From assembly GCA_011523425.1 (NCBI GenBank), contig WTGU01000077.1, forward strand, positions 1 through 64,000: a stretch of DNA of 64,000 nt, given 5' to 3'. Shown here piece by piece: positions 8,414-18,040 of this stretch. The number at the start of each line of letters is the position of its first letter. Position 1 is the stretch's first letter. Under the pieces are notes generated by a model, which saw only the letters and a list, made by a program, of their open reading frames with translations, was not told the origin of the DNA and did not search any database. Source of the stretch: Alphaproteobacteria bacterium. GTDB lineage: Bacteria > Pseudomonadota > Alphaproteobacteria > UBA828. Made by a program: the position numbers and the translations under genes.

Positions 8414-8480
8414 ACACGTAAATTATATATCTTATGTACTATCATAATTGAATTGATTTTTCTTATGATCCTATGCCATT
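8414..8480 (+). promoter_or_regulatory. AT-rich leader with promoter-like boxes
   Basis: A sharp drop in G+C begins here, with runs such as AATTATATAT and GATTTTTC. TTGAAT (8448-8453) followed after 18 bases by TATGCC (8472-8477) is a plausible promoter for the lipoprotein gene at 8695. That would leave a leader of about 210 bases. Between this stretch and the gene I see no convincing coding frame. Confidence 0.3.
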
Positions 8481-8694
8481 CTGTGCATGAGCGGCTGAGG
8501 GGAGGCATACCGATGGCGGGGAAGGGGTATCCGAGAGGCGACCGCACCACCCGCCGAGCCGTCTTGCGACCGGGTATCTGGGGAGACTGGCTTCAAGTAT
8601 CTTCTCCAAGATGCCACCAGGAAGGCGTCTTGGACGAAGCATTGAGAAAATGCGTATCAACTTCAACTTTCGAATAGTTCGGAAGGAGAGGCTC

Positions 8695-9579
8695 ATGCCA
8701 TCCAAGATGCTTCGGATCTTCGTTGTCGTGGCAATAGTTGCGGTCCTTGCCGCGTGTGGCAACGGCAACGGCAATGGAGAGACCCCTCCTAAACCAGAAG
8801 TGGAACGTCTCAAGGTGATTGTGGAGCGATCCAACGCGGTTCTCAGCACCGGTCGCTACGTCAGCTATTCTTTCATGAATTTCCTTGGGCAACGGGATGC
8901 CGACGAATACTGGGACAAAGATAACTGTTTAGGTTCACGTTGTAATTCGGCCAGAGGGCACGTGACAACTGTTTCATCCGTAGTTGATCCTTCTGCCGTG
9001 GAGAGTAGGGGAGAACTCGACAAGCGCGACGGTCTCGACACGGTGTTTTATTGGAGACCATTTGAGGCTACTTTGAGCCTTCCGTACTCCTTCGCGGCGC
9101 TCCCGAGAGTGAGAAGCTATGGAATGTGGGGTGATCACGGCTATGCATCCATAGATATCATGAAAACCGAGATATCGATCCTCGACAGATTTGGCATTCC
9201 CTATAGCGGCCCTCTCAATGTCGCCGCAGCCTATGCAATTGGCGTCGCCTCGGAAACGAATCCCAGTGGTATCGGTGGTGCGACCTGGAGAGGGATCGCT
9301 GAAGCGGCTTCAACTCGTAGCTTCGAGCGCCGCCAAGGTACATCGACCATTACTATCCCTAATTTGTCACGACCTCGCGTTAACGTCACAATAGCCATAT
9401 CTGGTGTCGACATCAGCTTGCCGAGCTGGAAGAATATGTTACCGAGCCAGGGTCACTACTATTCAGAGACACCAGCCGGCTATATTTCTGGCGATTTCTA
9501 TGGACCAAATCACGAGGAAACCTTCGGTGTTTTCGAAACCGGAACCTATGTGGGCGCGTTCGGTGCGAAGCTGCAATAG
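8695..9579 (+). CDS. TbpB-like surface lipoprotein
   Basis: This 294-residue protein has a signal peptide and lipobox (VLAAC, Cys21), followed by a Gly/Asn-rich linker (GNGNGNGE). The C-terminus has the pattern Gly-x-Phe-Tyr-Gly-Pro...Glu...Gly-x-Phe-Glu (in GDFYGPNHEETFGVFE) and ends GAFGAKLQ. This is the hallmark of the C-lobe beta-barrel of transferrin-binding protein B and related host-factor-binding lipoproteins. A YGMWGDHGYASI segment in the middle also fits. The ATG at 8695 is chosen because it follows GGAAGGAGAGG and starts the signal peptide. Base composition is clearly more AT-rich than the neighbours, suggesting transfer. No TonB receptor or Slam gene lies nearby. Confidence 0.6.
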   Translation: MPSKMLRIFVVVAIVAVLAACGNGNGNGETPPKPEVERLKVIVERSNAVLSTGRYVSYSFMNFLGQRDADEYWDKDNCLGSRCNSARGHVTTVSSVVDPSAVESRGELDKRDGLDTVFYWRPFEATLSLPYSFAALPRVRSYGMWGDHGYASIDIMKTEISILDRFGIPYSGPLNVAAAYAIGVASETNPSGIGGATWRGIAEAASTRSFERRQGTSTITIPNLSRPRVNVTIAISGVDISLPSWKNMLPSQGHYYSETPAGYISGDFYGPNHEETFGVFETGTYVGAFGAKLQ

Positions 9580-9759
9580 CTGCTAATACTAAGGGCTGCT
9601 ATAGGGACGCTGTCTAGTCGAAGGTCGATGCGATTGTAGGACTGCAATGCCAATTGTTCCCGATCTCGGATGCTGTTTCCGACAAGATCGGCAGGACACG
9701 TCAAGGTCGGTGACCGCGCTTGTAACGCCTCGCCGGCATCCGCCCGACAGTAGCCGCTT

Positions 9760-9809
9760 GCCATAAGGGGACGGCTCAGACCGCCCTTTGTCTTGTTGGC
9801 CCTTATGGC
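9760..9809. repeat. Perfect 10-base inverted repeat, 30-base spacer
   Basis: GCCATAAGGG at 9760-9769 is matched exactly by CCCTTATGGC at 9800-9809. The spacer is GC-rich. It could be a transcription-stop hairpin, an operator or the ends of a tiny mobile remnant. No target-site duplication was recognised. Confidence 0.5.
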
Positions 9810-9829
9810 GGACGTGGTTTGGGAAGGCA

Positions 9830-9950
9830 TCAGTCGAAGACGCCGTCGGGCATGTCGCTCTCGATGACGCCGTCTTGGTGGAGACGCTCGACGAAGCTGC
9901 GTGGCGGCCTGCACACCGCTGTGGCGCGTCTCCCCGGAACGTGTAGCCCC
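9830..9950 (-). pseudogene. Possible remnant of a gene 3' end
   Basis: On the minus strand a frame reads into a protein-like tail, RSFVERLHQDGVIESDMPD, then GVFD and a stop at 9830-9832. Its composition looks natural rather than Arg/Pro-rich. No start codon or family could be assigned, and the frame degrades upstream. It is offered as a likely relic, with low confidence. Confidence 0.25.
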
Positions 9951-10023
9951 CGACCTTGCCCCGGCATAGCCTCGCGCGCTCGGGCCGCGGTACCGTGGCG
10001 TGGACCGAAGCCGGGAGCGTGCC

Positions 10024-11331
10024 ATGGCGGACGACGTGCTGACGGCGGATTTCAAGGCTACCCCCTATTGGTGGGACCGCGCGCCAAGGCCCGAGATCGG
10101 CGACGAGACGCCGCCGGCGGAGGCGGAGGTGGCGATCGTGGGCGCCGGCAATGTCGGCCTCTCGGCGGCGCTGACGCTCGCCCGCCGGGGCACCGACGTG
10201 GTGGTCCTCGATGCCGAGGCCGCCGGCCACGGCGCCAGCACCCGCAACGCCGGCTATCTCGGCCGCCAGGTCTGGCACAAGTACGGCGACATGGTGCCGA
10301 AGCTCGGGCGCGAGCGGGCGGCAGAGGTCTGCCGCGCGGCGGTCGCCGCCCACGACTACGCCGCCTCGCTGATCGAGAAGGAGCAGATCGCCTGCTTCTA
10401 CCGCAACTCGGGGCGCTTCATTGCCGCGCCCTCGAAGCGCGTGTTCGACGGGCTCGCGCGCGACCTCACCATGATGCAGGAGGACGGCGTCCCCGTGGAT
10501 GCCGAGATGGTCGAGCCGGCGGCAGCGCCGCCCGCCTACCGCGACGGGTACTATCACGGCGGCCAGATCCTGCGCGGCAACGGCACGATCCACGCCGGGC
10601 TCTATCACGCCGGGCTGCTGGAGCGCGCCTCCCGCGACGGCGCGCGCGTCATCGGCCACTGCCCGGTGCAGGCCATCGAGCGGACGGGCGGCGGCTTCCG
10701 CGTGGCGACGCCGCGCGGCACGGTGCGGGCGGGCCACGTGATCGTCGCCACCAACGGCTACACGCCGAAGGCCGCGCAGTGGCTGCGGCGGCGCGTGGTG
10801 CCGGTCGATGCCTTCATGATCGCGACCGAGCCGCTGCCCCCGGAGCGGATCGAGCACATCGCGCCGGCCGGCCGGCCCATGGTCGAGCACCGTTACTCGC
10901 CCTGCTGGATCAGGCCCAACGAGGACGGCACGCGCATCCTCTTCGGCGGGCTCAGCGCCGAGCCGCCCGCCGATCTCGAGCGCAAGGCCCGCAGCCTGCG
11001 CGATACCATGGTGCGGATCGTGCCGGCGCTCGACGGCGTGAAGATCAGCCATTGCTGGACCGGGAAGACCGCCTTCACCTTCGACATGATGCCCCATACC
11101 GGGAGCCACGACGGCGTCGAGTACGCCATGGGCTGGTGCGGCTCCGGCGTACCGATGGGGACCTTCCTCGGCCACAAGACCGCGCTCCGGGTGCTCGGCG
11201 ACCCGGATGCCGCATCCGCCTTCGACGGGCGGCCCTTCCCGAGCATGCCGTTCTACACCGGCCGCCCCTGGTTCCTGCCGCTCGCGGTGGCCTGGAACAA
11301 GCGCAAGGACCGCAGGCTGTTTAAGGGGTAG
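10024..11331 (+). CDS. FAD-dependent amine/amino-acid oxidase (DAO family)
   Basis: This 435-residue flavoprotein has an N-terminal Rossmann motif VAIVGAGNVGLSAAL (about residues 40-54). The FAD pyrophosphate segment GASTRNAGYLG typical of the DAO family follows. The opening KATPYWWDRAP resembles gamma-glutamylputrescine oxidases (PuuB), and the C-terminal GWCGSGVPMG loop contacts FAD. It probably oxidises a secondary amine or amino acid to an imine, with O2 or quinone as acceptor. The ATG at 10024 is preferred over an in-frame upstream ATG because family members begin close to the PYWW motif. It is followed 63 bases later by the VTT membrane protein gene. Confidence 0.85.
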   Translation: MADDVLTADFKATPYWWDRAPRPEIGDETPPAEAEVAIVGAGNVGLSAALTLARRGTDVVVLDAEAAGHGASTRNAGYLGRQVWHKYGDMVPKLGRERAAEVCRAAVAAHDYAASLIEKEQIACFYRNSGRFIAAPSKRVFDGLARDLTMMQEDGVPVDAEMVEPAAAPPAYRDGYYHGGQILRGNGTIHAGLYHAGLLERASRDGARVIGHCPVQAIERTGGGFRVATPRGTVRAGHVIVATNGYTPKAAQWLRRRVVPVDAFMIATEPLPPERIEHIAPAGRPMVEHRYSPCWIRPNEDGTRILFGGLSAEPPADLERKARSLRDTMVRIVPALDGVKISHCWTGKTAFTFDMMPHTGSHDGVEYAMGWCGSGVPMGTFLGHKTALRVLGDPDAASAFDGRPFPSMPFYTGRPWFLPLAVAWNKRKDRRLFKG

Positions 11332-11394
11332 ACTCCGGGTCCCCTCATCCGCGCGCGGCGGCCGCACCGCCGGGACAGCCCACGTACATCCACC

Positions 11395-12024
11395 ATGAGC
11401 GACGATACAGCCACGCCCGCGGCGAGAGGGAAGCGCCGTCTCGTCCGTCGCGTCTACGACTGGGCGCTGGAGAGCGCGGGCACGCGCCGCGCCGTCTGGG
11501 TGCTGGCGGGGCTCTGCTACCTGCAGAGCCTCTTCCTGCCGGTGCCGCCGGACCTGCTGCTCATCCCGATGGTGCTGGCGAAGCGGGCGAAGGCGTGGCT
11601 CTTCGCCGGCATCGCCACCGTGTCGTCGGTCGGCGGCGGCGTCACCGGCTGGATGATCGGCTACTTCCTCTACGACTGGCTGGGCGAGCCCCTCCTCGCT
11701 ATCTCCGGCCATTCCGGCGACCTCACGGCGTTCTACGAATACAGGGACAGGTGGGGTGCCTGGATCGTCGCCGCCGGCGCGCTGACGCCCTTTCCCTACA
11801 AGCTGGTCGCCATCGCCAGCGGCGCTGCCCACCTCGACATCGGCGCCTTCATCCTGGCGTCGCTCGCCGCCAGAGGCATGCGCTTCTATGTGGAGGCGGG
11901 ACTGCTCTGGTATCTGGGACCCAAGGCGCGGCGGCTGATCGAGCACCGCTACGGCGCGGCGCTGGTGATCGGCGTGGCCGCCGCCACCCTTGCGGTCCTG
12001 GTGCTCATCCCGTTCGTCATCTGA
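11395..12024 (+). CDS. VTT/YqaA-type membrane protein
   Basis: This 209-residue inner-membrane protein of the SNARE-associated/VTT (DedA-related, YqaA-like) group has about four hydrophobic segments. The motif LFLPVPPDLLLIPMVLAKR lies near residues 45-63, and GALTPFPYKLVAIASGAAHL near 129-148 matches the family's conserved proline/lysine loop. Members are thought to help move lipids or maintain membrane potential. It follows the oxidase gene in the same direction and converges with the nucleosidase gene 37 bases away. No special regulation is visible. Confidence 0.85.
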   Translation: MSDDTATPAARGKRRLVRRVYDWALESAGTRRAVWVLAGLCYLQSLFLPVPPDLLLIPMVLAKRAKAWLFAGIATVSSVGGGVTGWMIGYFLYDWLGEPLLAISGHSGDLTAFYEYRDRWGAWIVAAGALTPFPYKLVAIASGAAHLDIGAFILASLAARGMRFYVEAGLLWYLGPKARRLIEHRYGAALVIGVAAATLAVLVLIPFVI

Positions 12025-12061
12025 GCGGGCGGGACCGCCGCTTCCCCGCTTCCGCCCCGGA

Positions 12062-13021
12062 CTATTCCGCCGAGGCCCCGAGCAGCGCCTTGACCACCGC
12101 CGCGGCGTTGCCGGCGGCGAGGCCGAGGAAGGCCTCCATCTGGTTCGCCCCCTCGCCGCCGCCGGCGAGGTCGGCGAGGCTGCGGACGGCGATGAACGGC
12201 ACGTCGTTGGCGAAGGCGACGTGGGCGACGGCGGCGCTCTCCATGTCCAGCACCCGGGCGCCGAAGGTCTCGAAGGCCCAGGTGCGGAAGGCCGCGTTAT
12301 CGACGAAGGCGCCGCCAGAGACGCCGGGGCCGCCGACGACGATCCTGGGCGTCTGCTCGAGGCAGCGACCGTCTGCCGAGCACCGCGCCAGCGTCACGTC
12401 GGCCGTTGCCCTGCGCGCGCCTGCCATCAGTGCTTCCTCCACCGGGAACCAGAACCGGGTCTCCGGCGCGTCGGCGCCGGCGCGCAGCACGGTGACCGAG
12501 CGCGGAAACATCATGCCGAAGTTCGCGTAGGGGTATTCGAAGAAGGGCATCGTTGCCCAGCCGCCGTCGACCTCCCGGGCGAAGAGCATTTCCAGGTACT
12601 GCCCCCAGCGGTCGGCGATCACGACATCGCCGATGTTCAGCGCCGGGTCCACGCCGCCCGCGATGCCCGAGAAGACGATGCGCTCGATGGCGAAGTGGTC
12701 CAGCGCGAGCTGCACGGTCATCGCCGCGTTGACGACGCTGATCCCGCTCAGGAAGAGCACGACCCCCTGTCCCTCCAGGGTGCCGACGGCGAACTCGACG
12801 CCGTTGACCCTTTGCACGGACGAATCCTCCAGCTCCTGCTTGAGGATCGCCATCTCCGGGGCGAAGGCGGAGACCACGGCGATGCGGGGGATCGCGTCGC
12901 GCTGGTCGTGCGCCTCCGCCGGGGCCGGTGCGGCGAGGGCCAGCAGCAGCGCGGCGGCGAGGGCTACCGCCAGTTTCCGGAGGAAGACGCTGCGTGGGCT
13001 CGGGCCAGGGTGCGTCATCAT
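12062..13021 (-). CDS. Exported MTA/SAH-nucleosidase-like phosphorylase
   Basis: This 319-residue protein has a signal peptide (about residues 1-33, ending PAEA-HDQ) before a purine-nucleoside phosphorylase/MTAN domain. Family features are IAVVSAFAPEMAILK at the domain start, SGIAGGVDPALNIGDVVIAD, and the substrate motif VLDMESAAVAHVA with the Met-Glu pair that binds ribose. The late VRSLADLAGG has the catalytic Asp, but Ala replaces the usual Ser before it. Normal MTA/SAH nucleosidases are cytoplasmic and about 230 residues, so export and an insertion of about 50 residues are unusual. The first of two adjacent Met codons (13021) is used as start. Confidence 0.8.
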   Translation of the reverse strand: MMTHPGPSPRSVFLRKLAVALAAALLLALAAPAPAEAHDQRDAIPRIAVVSAFAPEMAILKQELEDSSVQRVNGVEFAVGTLEGQGVVLFLSGISVVNAAMTVQLALDHFAIERIVFSGIAGGVDPALNIGDVVIADRWGQYLEMLFAREVDGGWATMPFFEYPYANFGMMFPRSVTVLRAGADAPETRFWFPVEEALMAGARRATADVTLARCSADGRCLEQTPRIVVGGPGVSGGAFVDNAAFRTWAFETFGARVLDMESAAVAHVAFANDVPFIAVRSLADLAGGGEGANQMEAFLGLAAGNAAAVVKALLGASAE

Positions 13022-13118
13022 GGTGTCCTCCGCGTCAGGGCGATGTCGTTCGGGCAGCGTGACGATGCGCCGCGCCGCTGTCACCCTGTCGCTGCCAGCA
13101 CGAGCGCCCGAGGCCGGA

Positions 13119-14054
13119 ATGCCCCTCTTCCACACCCACGTCGTCGTCGACTGGTCGGCGCGGTCGAGGCCGAGTCCCGAGACGCCCACGAGGGACGCGA
13201 TCTGGTGGGCTGTCGCCCGGGTTACCCGGCGCGGTATCAGGGTGAGGAAGCCGGAATACGCCCGAACCCGCCACGAGGCGCTCGACCGTCTCGCGGACCT
13301 GATCGCGGGCGAACTCGACGCCGGCAGACGGGTGCTGGCGGGATTCGACTTCCCCTTCGGCTATCCGGCAGGCGTCGCGAAGCACCTGACGGGCCGGGCG
13401 TCGGCCTTGGCGCTCTGGGCGTGGCTTGCGGCCCGCATCGAGGACGCGCCCGACAACGCCAACAACCGCTACGACGTGGCGGCGGCGATCAACGCCGCCT
13501 ATCCGGGCCTCGGCCCGTTCTGGGGCCGCCCGGGCACATGGGACTACCGGACGATCCCGGTGCGCGCCTCGGCGCGTACGCGGCAGGGGGCGCACCCGCC
13601 CGAGCGCCGCATCGCTGACCACCGCGCCACGGGTGCCCAGACGGTGTGGCAGCTCGCTTATGCCGGATCCGTCGGCTCCCAGATTCTGCTGGGCCTGCCG
13701 GCGCTGAAGCGCCTCACGGAAGACCCGCGCATCGCCGGCCGCGCCAAGGTCTGGCCCTTCGAGACCGGCCTGCAACCGCCCGCCGCATCGGCCGTGATCG
13801 CCGAGGTCTACCCCTCGCTCCTCAGGGCGGAGGTCGGCGCGCGCAGGCGAGAGGACGAGATCCTCGATCGCGCCCAGGTGCGGGTGAACGCCGAGGCCTT
13901 CGCCCGTCTGGATGCCGGCGGCGGGCTCGCGCCCCTCTTCGCTGGCGCGCCCGGCCTTACGCTCGAAGAGCGCCGCCTCGTCGAGACCGAGGAAGCCTGG
14001 ATCCTCGGCCTCGGCCACGAGGAGGCGCTCACGCGCGCGCTCCCGCCGCTCTGA
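13119..14054 (+). CDS. DUF429-like conserved protein
   Basis: This 311-residue protein opens with HVVVDWSARSRP, where an Asp ends a beta strand as in RNase-H-like folds. It continues with LAGFDFPFGYP (about 76-86), another acidic strand, and an EVYPSLL segment near residue 229. These are the conserved points of the DUF429-related proteins, whose biochemical role is unknown; some are automatically named as cofactor-biosynthesis proteins without proof. The ATG at 13119 directly precedes the conserved strand. It diverges from the exported nucleosidase gene over about 100 bases and converges with the fused hydantoinase gene. Confidence 0.65.
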   Translation: MPLFHTHVVVDWSARSRPSPETPTRDAIWWAVARVTRRGIRVRKPEYARTRHEALDRLADLIAGELDAGRRVLAGFDFPFGYPAGVAKHLTGRASALALWAWLAARIEDAPDNANNRYDVAAAINAAYPGLGPFWGRPGTWDYRTIPVRASARTRQGAHPPERRIADHRATGAQTVWQLAYAGSVGSQILLGLPALKRLTEDPRIAGRAKVWPFETGLQPPAASAVIAEVYPSLLRAEVGARRREDEILDRAQVRVNAEAFARLDAGGGLAPLFAGAPGLTLEERRLVETEEAWILGLGHEEALTRALPPL

Positions 14055-14064
14055 CCGGCGCGGC

Positions 14065-17000
14065 TCAGGCCGGTTGCGACGCCTCTCCCGCGCTGCAAGC
14101 GGCGAGCTGGGCGCGGCGTTCGGCGGTGCCGGCCTCGTCCACCGCAAGCGTGCCGTCCTCCGCGCGTCCCGTCAGCACCACGCCGTAGACCGCGTGCGCG
14201 TGGTCGGCAGTCACGTAGCCCTCCACCACGTCTTCCAGCACCCGCGCGGGCTCGCGGGTGAGGGGGTCGCCGTAGCCGCTGCCGCCGTTGTCGACCGAGC
14301 GCACGAACTCGCCCGGCCCGAGCGCCAGCATCACGCCGTTCGGCACCGAGTCGTCCGCGCCGTCCGCGTGCAGGTGCCCGTGATAGGCGTGGTTGGCGTC
14401 GCTGCCGCCGCGCACGCCCTTCGGCGGGTTGATCGTGCCGCCGCCCATAATGCTCACGGTCATCGGGTCGCGGCGCGGGCCGAAGATCACCTCGGTCGCG
14501 GGCCCGCCGCGCCTGCGCCCGGCGCCGCCCGAATCGGGCAGTAGGCGCTGGGAGCGGATCAGCATGGGGAAGCGCTGCTCGTCGAACTCGATGCTGTCCC
14601 GGTGCAGCAGCCCGCAGCCGCCCGGCGTCAGCAGGTAGATCATGCCGTCATGCTCGGGCAGCGCCGGCCCGCCGCCACCCATCAGGTAGACCTGGTTGAT
14701 GTACTCGGCCCCGCCGCGGCGCCAGTCCTTGCCGGAGACCACGCCCATGCCGGCCGAGAAGCAGAGATTGCCCTGCGCAAGCCCGTGGCCGTCGCCGAGC
14801 TGGGTGAAGGCCGACTGCACCAGGTTCACCACCACGTCCGCCATGTTGGTGGTCGCGAGCGAGCAGGAGTGGGGGAAGCGCGGGATGCCGACGACGCAGC
14901 CCTCGCGCAGCTTCACCTCGAGGCAGCGGAAGCTGCCGGCGTTGGGCGGAATGTCGGCCTCCAGGTTCTCGAATACGCCCTGGATGCAGTTGGCGGTGGC
15001 GCAGGCCTCGGTGAGATTGAGGCCGGCGTCGATGCAGTCCGGGTTGTCGCGGAGGTCCACGGTGATGCGGCCCTGCTCGGGATCGATCGCGACCTTGACC
15101 GTGATCTCCAGGCTCTCCGGCAGGAAGGGCTGCACCGGGTCGTGCATGCCGCTGTTGACCAGGGTGCCCGCGGGCAGCCGGCCGATGGCGTGGCGTGCGC
15201 GGCGCTCGGCATAGTCAAACCAGGCGTCGATGAAGCGCCGGACCCGGGCGACGCCGTGCTTCGCCGCGAAGGCCTTGAGCCGGCGCTCGCCGATCCGCGC
15301 CGCGCCGAGCTGCGAGAGGTAGTCGCCATACCACTGCTCCGGCACCCTGATGCGGCGGCGGCACATGCGCACGATGTCCTCGTTGTCGCGGAAATCCCGC
15401 TGCACCCGCACGCAGGGGAAGATCAGCGCGCCTTCCTCGTACACGTCGCGGGCGCGCGGCGTGTAGGTAGTCGGAATGCTGTCGCCGCAATCCGCCTGAT
15501 GGCCCTTCACGGTGACGTTGAAGAGGTGCTCGCCCTCGCAGAAGACCGGCACGATGATGGACCAGTCGGCGGCGTGGCTGTTGCCGTCGTAGGGGTCGTT
15601 GTGGAGGTAGGCGTCGCCTTCGCGGAAATCCGGATGCACGCGGCACATGGTCCTAGTCTGCAGGTGGGCGCCGTAGATATGGGCGGGGATGCCCTCGGCG
15701 GCCGCCAGCAGCTCGTTCGAGGCGGTGACGATGGCGCAGGAGAAGTCGCGCGACTGGCCGATCACCGCCGAGCGCGCGGTGCGCATCACGACGCCGGTCA
15801 TCTCGCGCAGGATCGCGTCGATGCGGTTCCCCATGATCGCCACCTGCACTGGGTCGAGCGTCTCGTCGTCGTCGCTCCCTGCCGCCCGCGCCTGCGCCTC
15901 CTCGTCCGCCGCTTCGAGGATGTAGTTGGCGCCGGGCGAGACCCGCGCCCGCATCAGGGGATAGACGACCACGGTGGTGGTCGGCTCCTCGATGATGGCG
16001 GGGCCTGCGATCGTGTCGCCCACGCCGAGGCTCGCGCCTTCGTAGACCGGCGTCTCCAGGAACCCGGCATCGCCGAAATAGGCGCGCGTGACACGCCGCG
16101 GTGCGCGCGCGCGGCGCCCTCTCGTGCCGTCGGCGGCTGTGGCGGGCCTGGGCCGGTCGAGGAAGGCCGTGAGCCGGCCCTTCCAGTTCAGGCACTCGAG
16201 CAGCCCGTCCTCCTCCTTCACGCCGTAGAGCCGCTCGTGCACCTCGTGGAAGTGTCCGACCAGCGCGTCGACGGCATCGCGGCCGGCAAAGCGGGCGGCG
16301 GGCATCGCGATCTCGGTCTCCCACTGCTGGTTGAGGTAGCGCGCGTCGACGAAATAGTCCGTGCGGAAGCGGGCGATCCCGCGCGCCCGGAGGCAGCCGG
16401 AAAAATCCTCCATGCGCCCGTCGATCGCTGCCAGGGTCTCGTTGACCGCCGCCTCGTCCCAGTGATCGGTGCGGACGTAGTGGCTCGCGCTGAACTCGGC
16501 GACGATGTCCGAGTACTGCGCGCCGCAGGCGCTAAGCGCGCCCGCCGTCTTGGGCAGCAGCACCCGGTTGCAGCCGAGGGCAGCGGCGATCGGCAGGATG
16601 TTGAGGCCGGCGGCGCCCCCGCCCGCCACCAGCACGCTCTCGCGCGGGTTGACCCCCTCGTTGACCGTGATCTCCTCGATCGCCTTGATCATGGTCTCGC
16701 TGGCGAGCGTGAGGATGGCCGCGGCCGTCTCCTCGACTGCCTTGCCGAGGGCTGTGGCCAGCGAGGCGACGGCGCGCCGGGCGGCGTCCACGTCCAGCGC
16801 CATGCGCCCGCCAAGAAAGGCGTCCGGGTCGATATAGCCGAGCACCACGGCGGCGTCGGTCACGGTGGCCGCATCCCCGCCGCGGCCGTAGCAGGCAGGC
16901 CCCGGGTCGGCGCCTGCGCTCTCCGGGCCTACGCGCAGGAGCCCGCCCGGATCGATCCAGGCGATGGACCCGCCGCCCGCGCCGACGCTCCTCACGTCGA

Positions 17001-17985
17001 CCGAGGAGAGCCCCAGATTGTGGCCGGAGAAGAGCCCGCCGAGCCAGGTCTCGCGCGTGTACTTGACCGCCCCGTCGCGCACCATGCTCACGTCGAAGGT
17101 GGTGCCGCCGGCGTCGACCACCAGCACGTCCCGGCCGAGTCCCTCGGCCTCGGCGTAGGCGATGCCGGCGAGTGGCGCCATCGCCGGGCCGGACTTGACC
17201 ATGAAGATCGGCCGGTCGGCGACGTCTTCCACGTGCATCAGGCCGCCGGAGACGGTACTGACCAGCAGTTCGCCGGCAAACCCGGCGGCGGCGAGGTCGT
17301 CGCTGAGCGCCCGCAGGTGGCGCTGCATGAGTGGTTTCAGCGAGGCGTCGATCGCGGCCGAGGATGCGCGCGGATATTCACGCAGGATCGGGTTGAGCCG
17401 GTGCGACAGCGTGTAGGGAACGCCCGGCATCGCCTCCTCGATCAGGGCGCCCAGCCGCTCCTCGTGCGCCGGGTTCCTGATCGACCAGAGCAGGCAGACG
17501 GCGACGGCCTCCACGCCCTGGCGCGCAAGCCGGGCGAGCGCCGCGCGCGCCGCATCCTCGTCGAGCGCGCGCTCCACCTCGCCTTCCGCCGTCACGCGCT
17601 CGGGAATCTCGGCCGTGAGGCGGCGCGGCACGTAGGGCTTGAGCGGGTCGATATGGAGCTCGAAGGGATGCAGCTTGCCGCCCTGGCGGTAGACCAGGAT
17701 GTCGGGAAAGCCCTCGGTCACGAGCAGCGCCGTCTTCGCGGTCGTGCCGGTGACGATGGCGTTGGTCGCCCAGGTCGTGCCGTAGATCAGCACGTCCGTC
17801 TCGCCGATCAGCGACTCGAAGGGAATTCCCAGGTTGCGGGCCGCGTCGGCCAGCCCCGCCTTCACGCCATCGGCGCTGCGCGCCGGGGTGGACGGCGCCT
17901 TGCCGACCGTGAGCGCGCCGCCGGGCGCTGCGACGACGACATCGGTGAAGGTGCCGCCGGTATCGACGGCGATTCGGTAGGGCAT
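14065..17985 (-). CDS. Fused hydantoinase A/B (5-oxoprolinase-like)
   Basis: This protein of about 1306 residues joins a HyuA-type N-terminal part (about 1-700) to a HyuB-type part (about 710-1306). HyuA features are [15 protein letters not shown] with the actin-like phosphate loop, [10 protein letters not shown], and [12 protein letters not shown]. HyuB features are an [16 protein letters not shown] segment, [14 protein letters not shown], and the glycine-rich [11 protein letters not shown] near the end. The single-chain order is like ATP-dependent 5-oxoprolinases, which open 5-oxoproline to glutamate; N-methylhydantoinase activity is equally possible. The start at 17985 precedes the first conserved strand. 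It is transcribed away from rph across a region with direct repeats. Confidence 0.9.
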   Translation of the reverse strand: MPYRIAVDTGGTFTDVVVAAPGGALTVGKAPSTPARSADGVKAGLADAARNLGIPFESLIGETDVLIYGTTWATNAIVTGTTAKTALLVTEGFPDILVYRQGGKLHPFELHIDPLKPYVPRRLTAEIPERVTAEGEVERALDEDAARAALARLARQGVEAVAVCLLWSIRNPAHEERLGALIEEAMPGVPYTLSHRLNPILREYPRASSAAIDASLKPLMQRHLRALSDDLAAAGFAGELLVSTVSGGLMHVEDVADRPIFMVKSGPAMAPLAGIAYAEAEGLGRDVLVVDAGGTTFDVSMVRDGAVKYTRETWLGGLFSGHNLGLSSVDVRSVGAGGGSIAWIDPGGLLRVGPESAGADPGPACYGRGGDAATVTDAAVVLGYIDPDAFLGGRMALDVDAARRAVASLATALGKAVEETAAAILTLASETMIKAIEEITVNEGVNPRESVLVAGGGAAGLNILPIAAALGCNRVLLPKTAGALSACGAQYSDIVAEFSASHYVRTDHWDEAAVNETLAAIDGRMEDFSGCLRARGIARFRTDYFVDARYLNQQWETEIAMPAARFAGRDAVDALVGHFHEVHERLYGVKEEDGLLECLNWKGRLTAFLDRPRPATAADGTRGRRARAPRRVTRAYFGDAGFLETPVYEGASLGVGDTIAGPAIIEEPTTTVVVYPLMRARVSPGANYILEAADEEAQARAAGSDDDETLDPVQVAIMGNRIDAILREMTGVVMRTARSAVIGQSRDFSCAIVTASNELLAAAEGIPAHIYGAHLQTRTMCRVHPDFREGDAYLHNDPYDGNSHAADWSIIVPVFCEGEHLFNVTVKGHQADCGDSIPTTYTPRARDVYEEGALIFPCVRVQRDFRDNEDIVRMCRRRIRVPEQWYGDYLSQLGAARIGERRLKAFAAKHGVARVRRFIDAWFDYAERRARHAIGRLPAGTLVNSGMHDPVQPFLPESLEITVKVAIDPEQGRITVDLRDNPDCIDAGLNLTEACATANCIQGVFENLEADIPPNAGSFRCLEVKLREGCVVGIPRFPHSCSLATTNMADVVVNLVQSAFTQLGDGHGLAQGNLCFSAGMGVVSGKDWRRGGAEYINQVYLMGGGGPALPEHDGMIYLLTPGGCGLLHRDSIEFDEQRFPMLIRSQRLLPDSGGAGRRRGGPATEVIFGPRRDPMTVSIMGGGTINPPKGVRGGSDANHAYHGHLHADGADDSVPNGVMLALGPGEFVRSVDNGGSGYGDPLTREPARVLEDVVEGYVTADHAHAVYGVVLTGRAEDGTLAVDEAGTAERRAQLAACSAGEASQPA

Positions 17986-18040
17986 GGCGGGGCTCCGCGG
18001 CGCGAACGAGGCGCCCATTCTACAGACTCCGGCGGTTGAG

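Larger units (their letters stand above)
9580..10023. other. Intergenic debris between lipoprotein and oxidase genes
   Basis: No intact gene is seen in these 444 bases. The first half continues the lower-GC composition of the lipoprotein gene. It holds a perfect 10-base inverted repeat (9760-9809) and a possible gene remnant on the minus strand (9830-9950). Composition returns to the genome norm by about 9900. Confidence 0.5.

Noticed and set aside
8453-8677. Small open frame of 74 codons in the AT-rich leader
   Set aside because: It has no ribosome-binding site of note, mixed composition and no recognisable features. It ends just before the lipoprotein's start.
9589-11946. Long minus-strand open frame opposite the DAO oxidase gene
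   Set aside because: No family features are present and it spans an intergenic gap and two plus-strand genes. Only the separate short tail near 9830, in another frame, looked protein-like.
14602-18039. Very long plus-strand open frame opposite the fused hydantoinase gene
   Set aside because: Its product is a low-complexity Ala/Gly/Arg/Val sequence with no motif. It is the usual antisense artefact of GC-rich codons, while the minus strand carries clear hydantoinase motifs.
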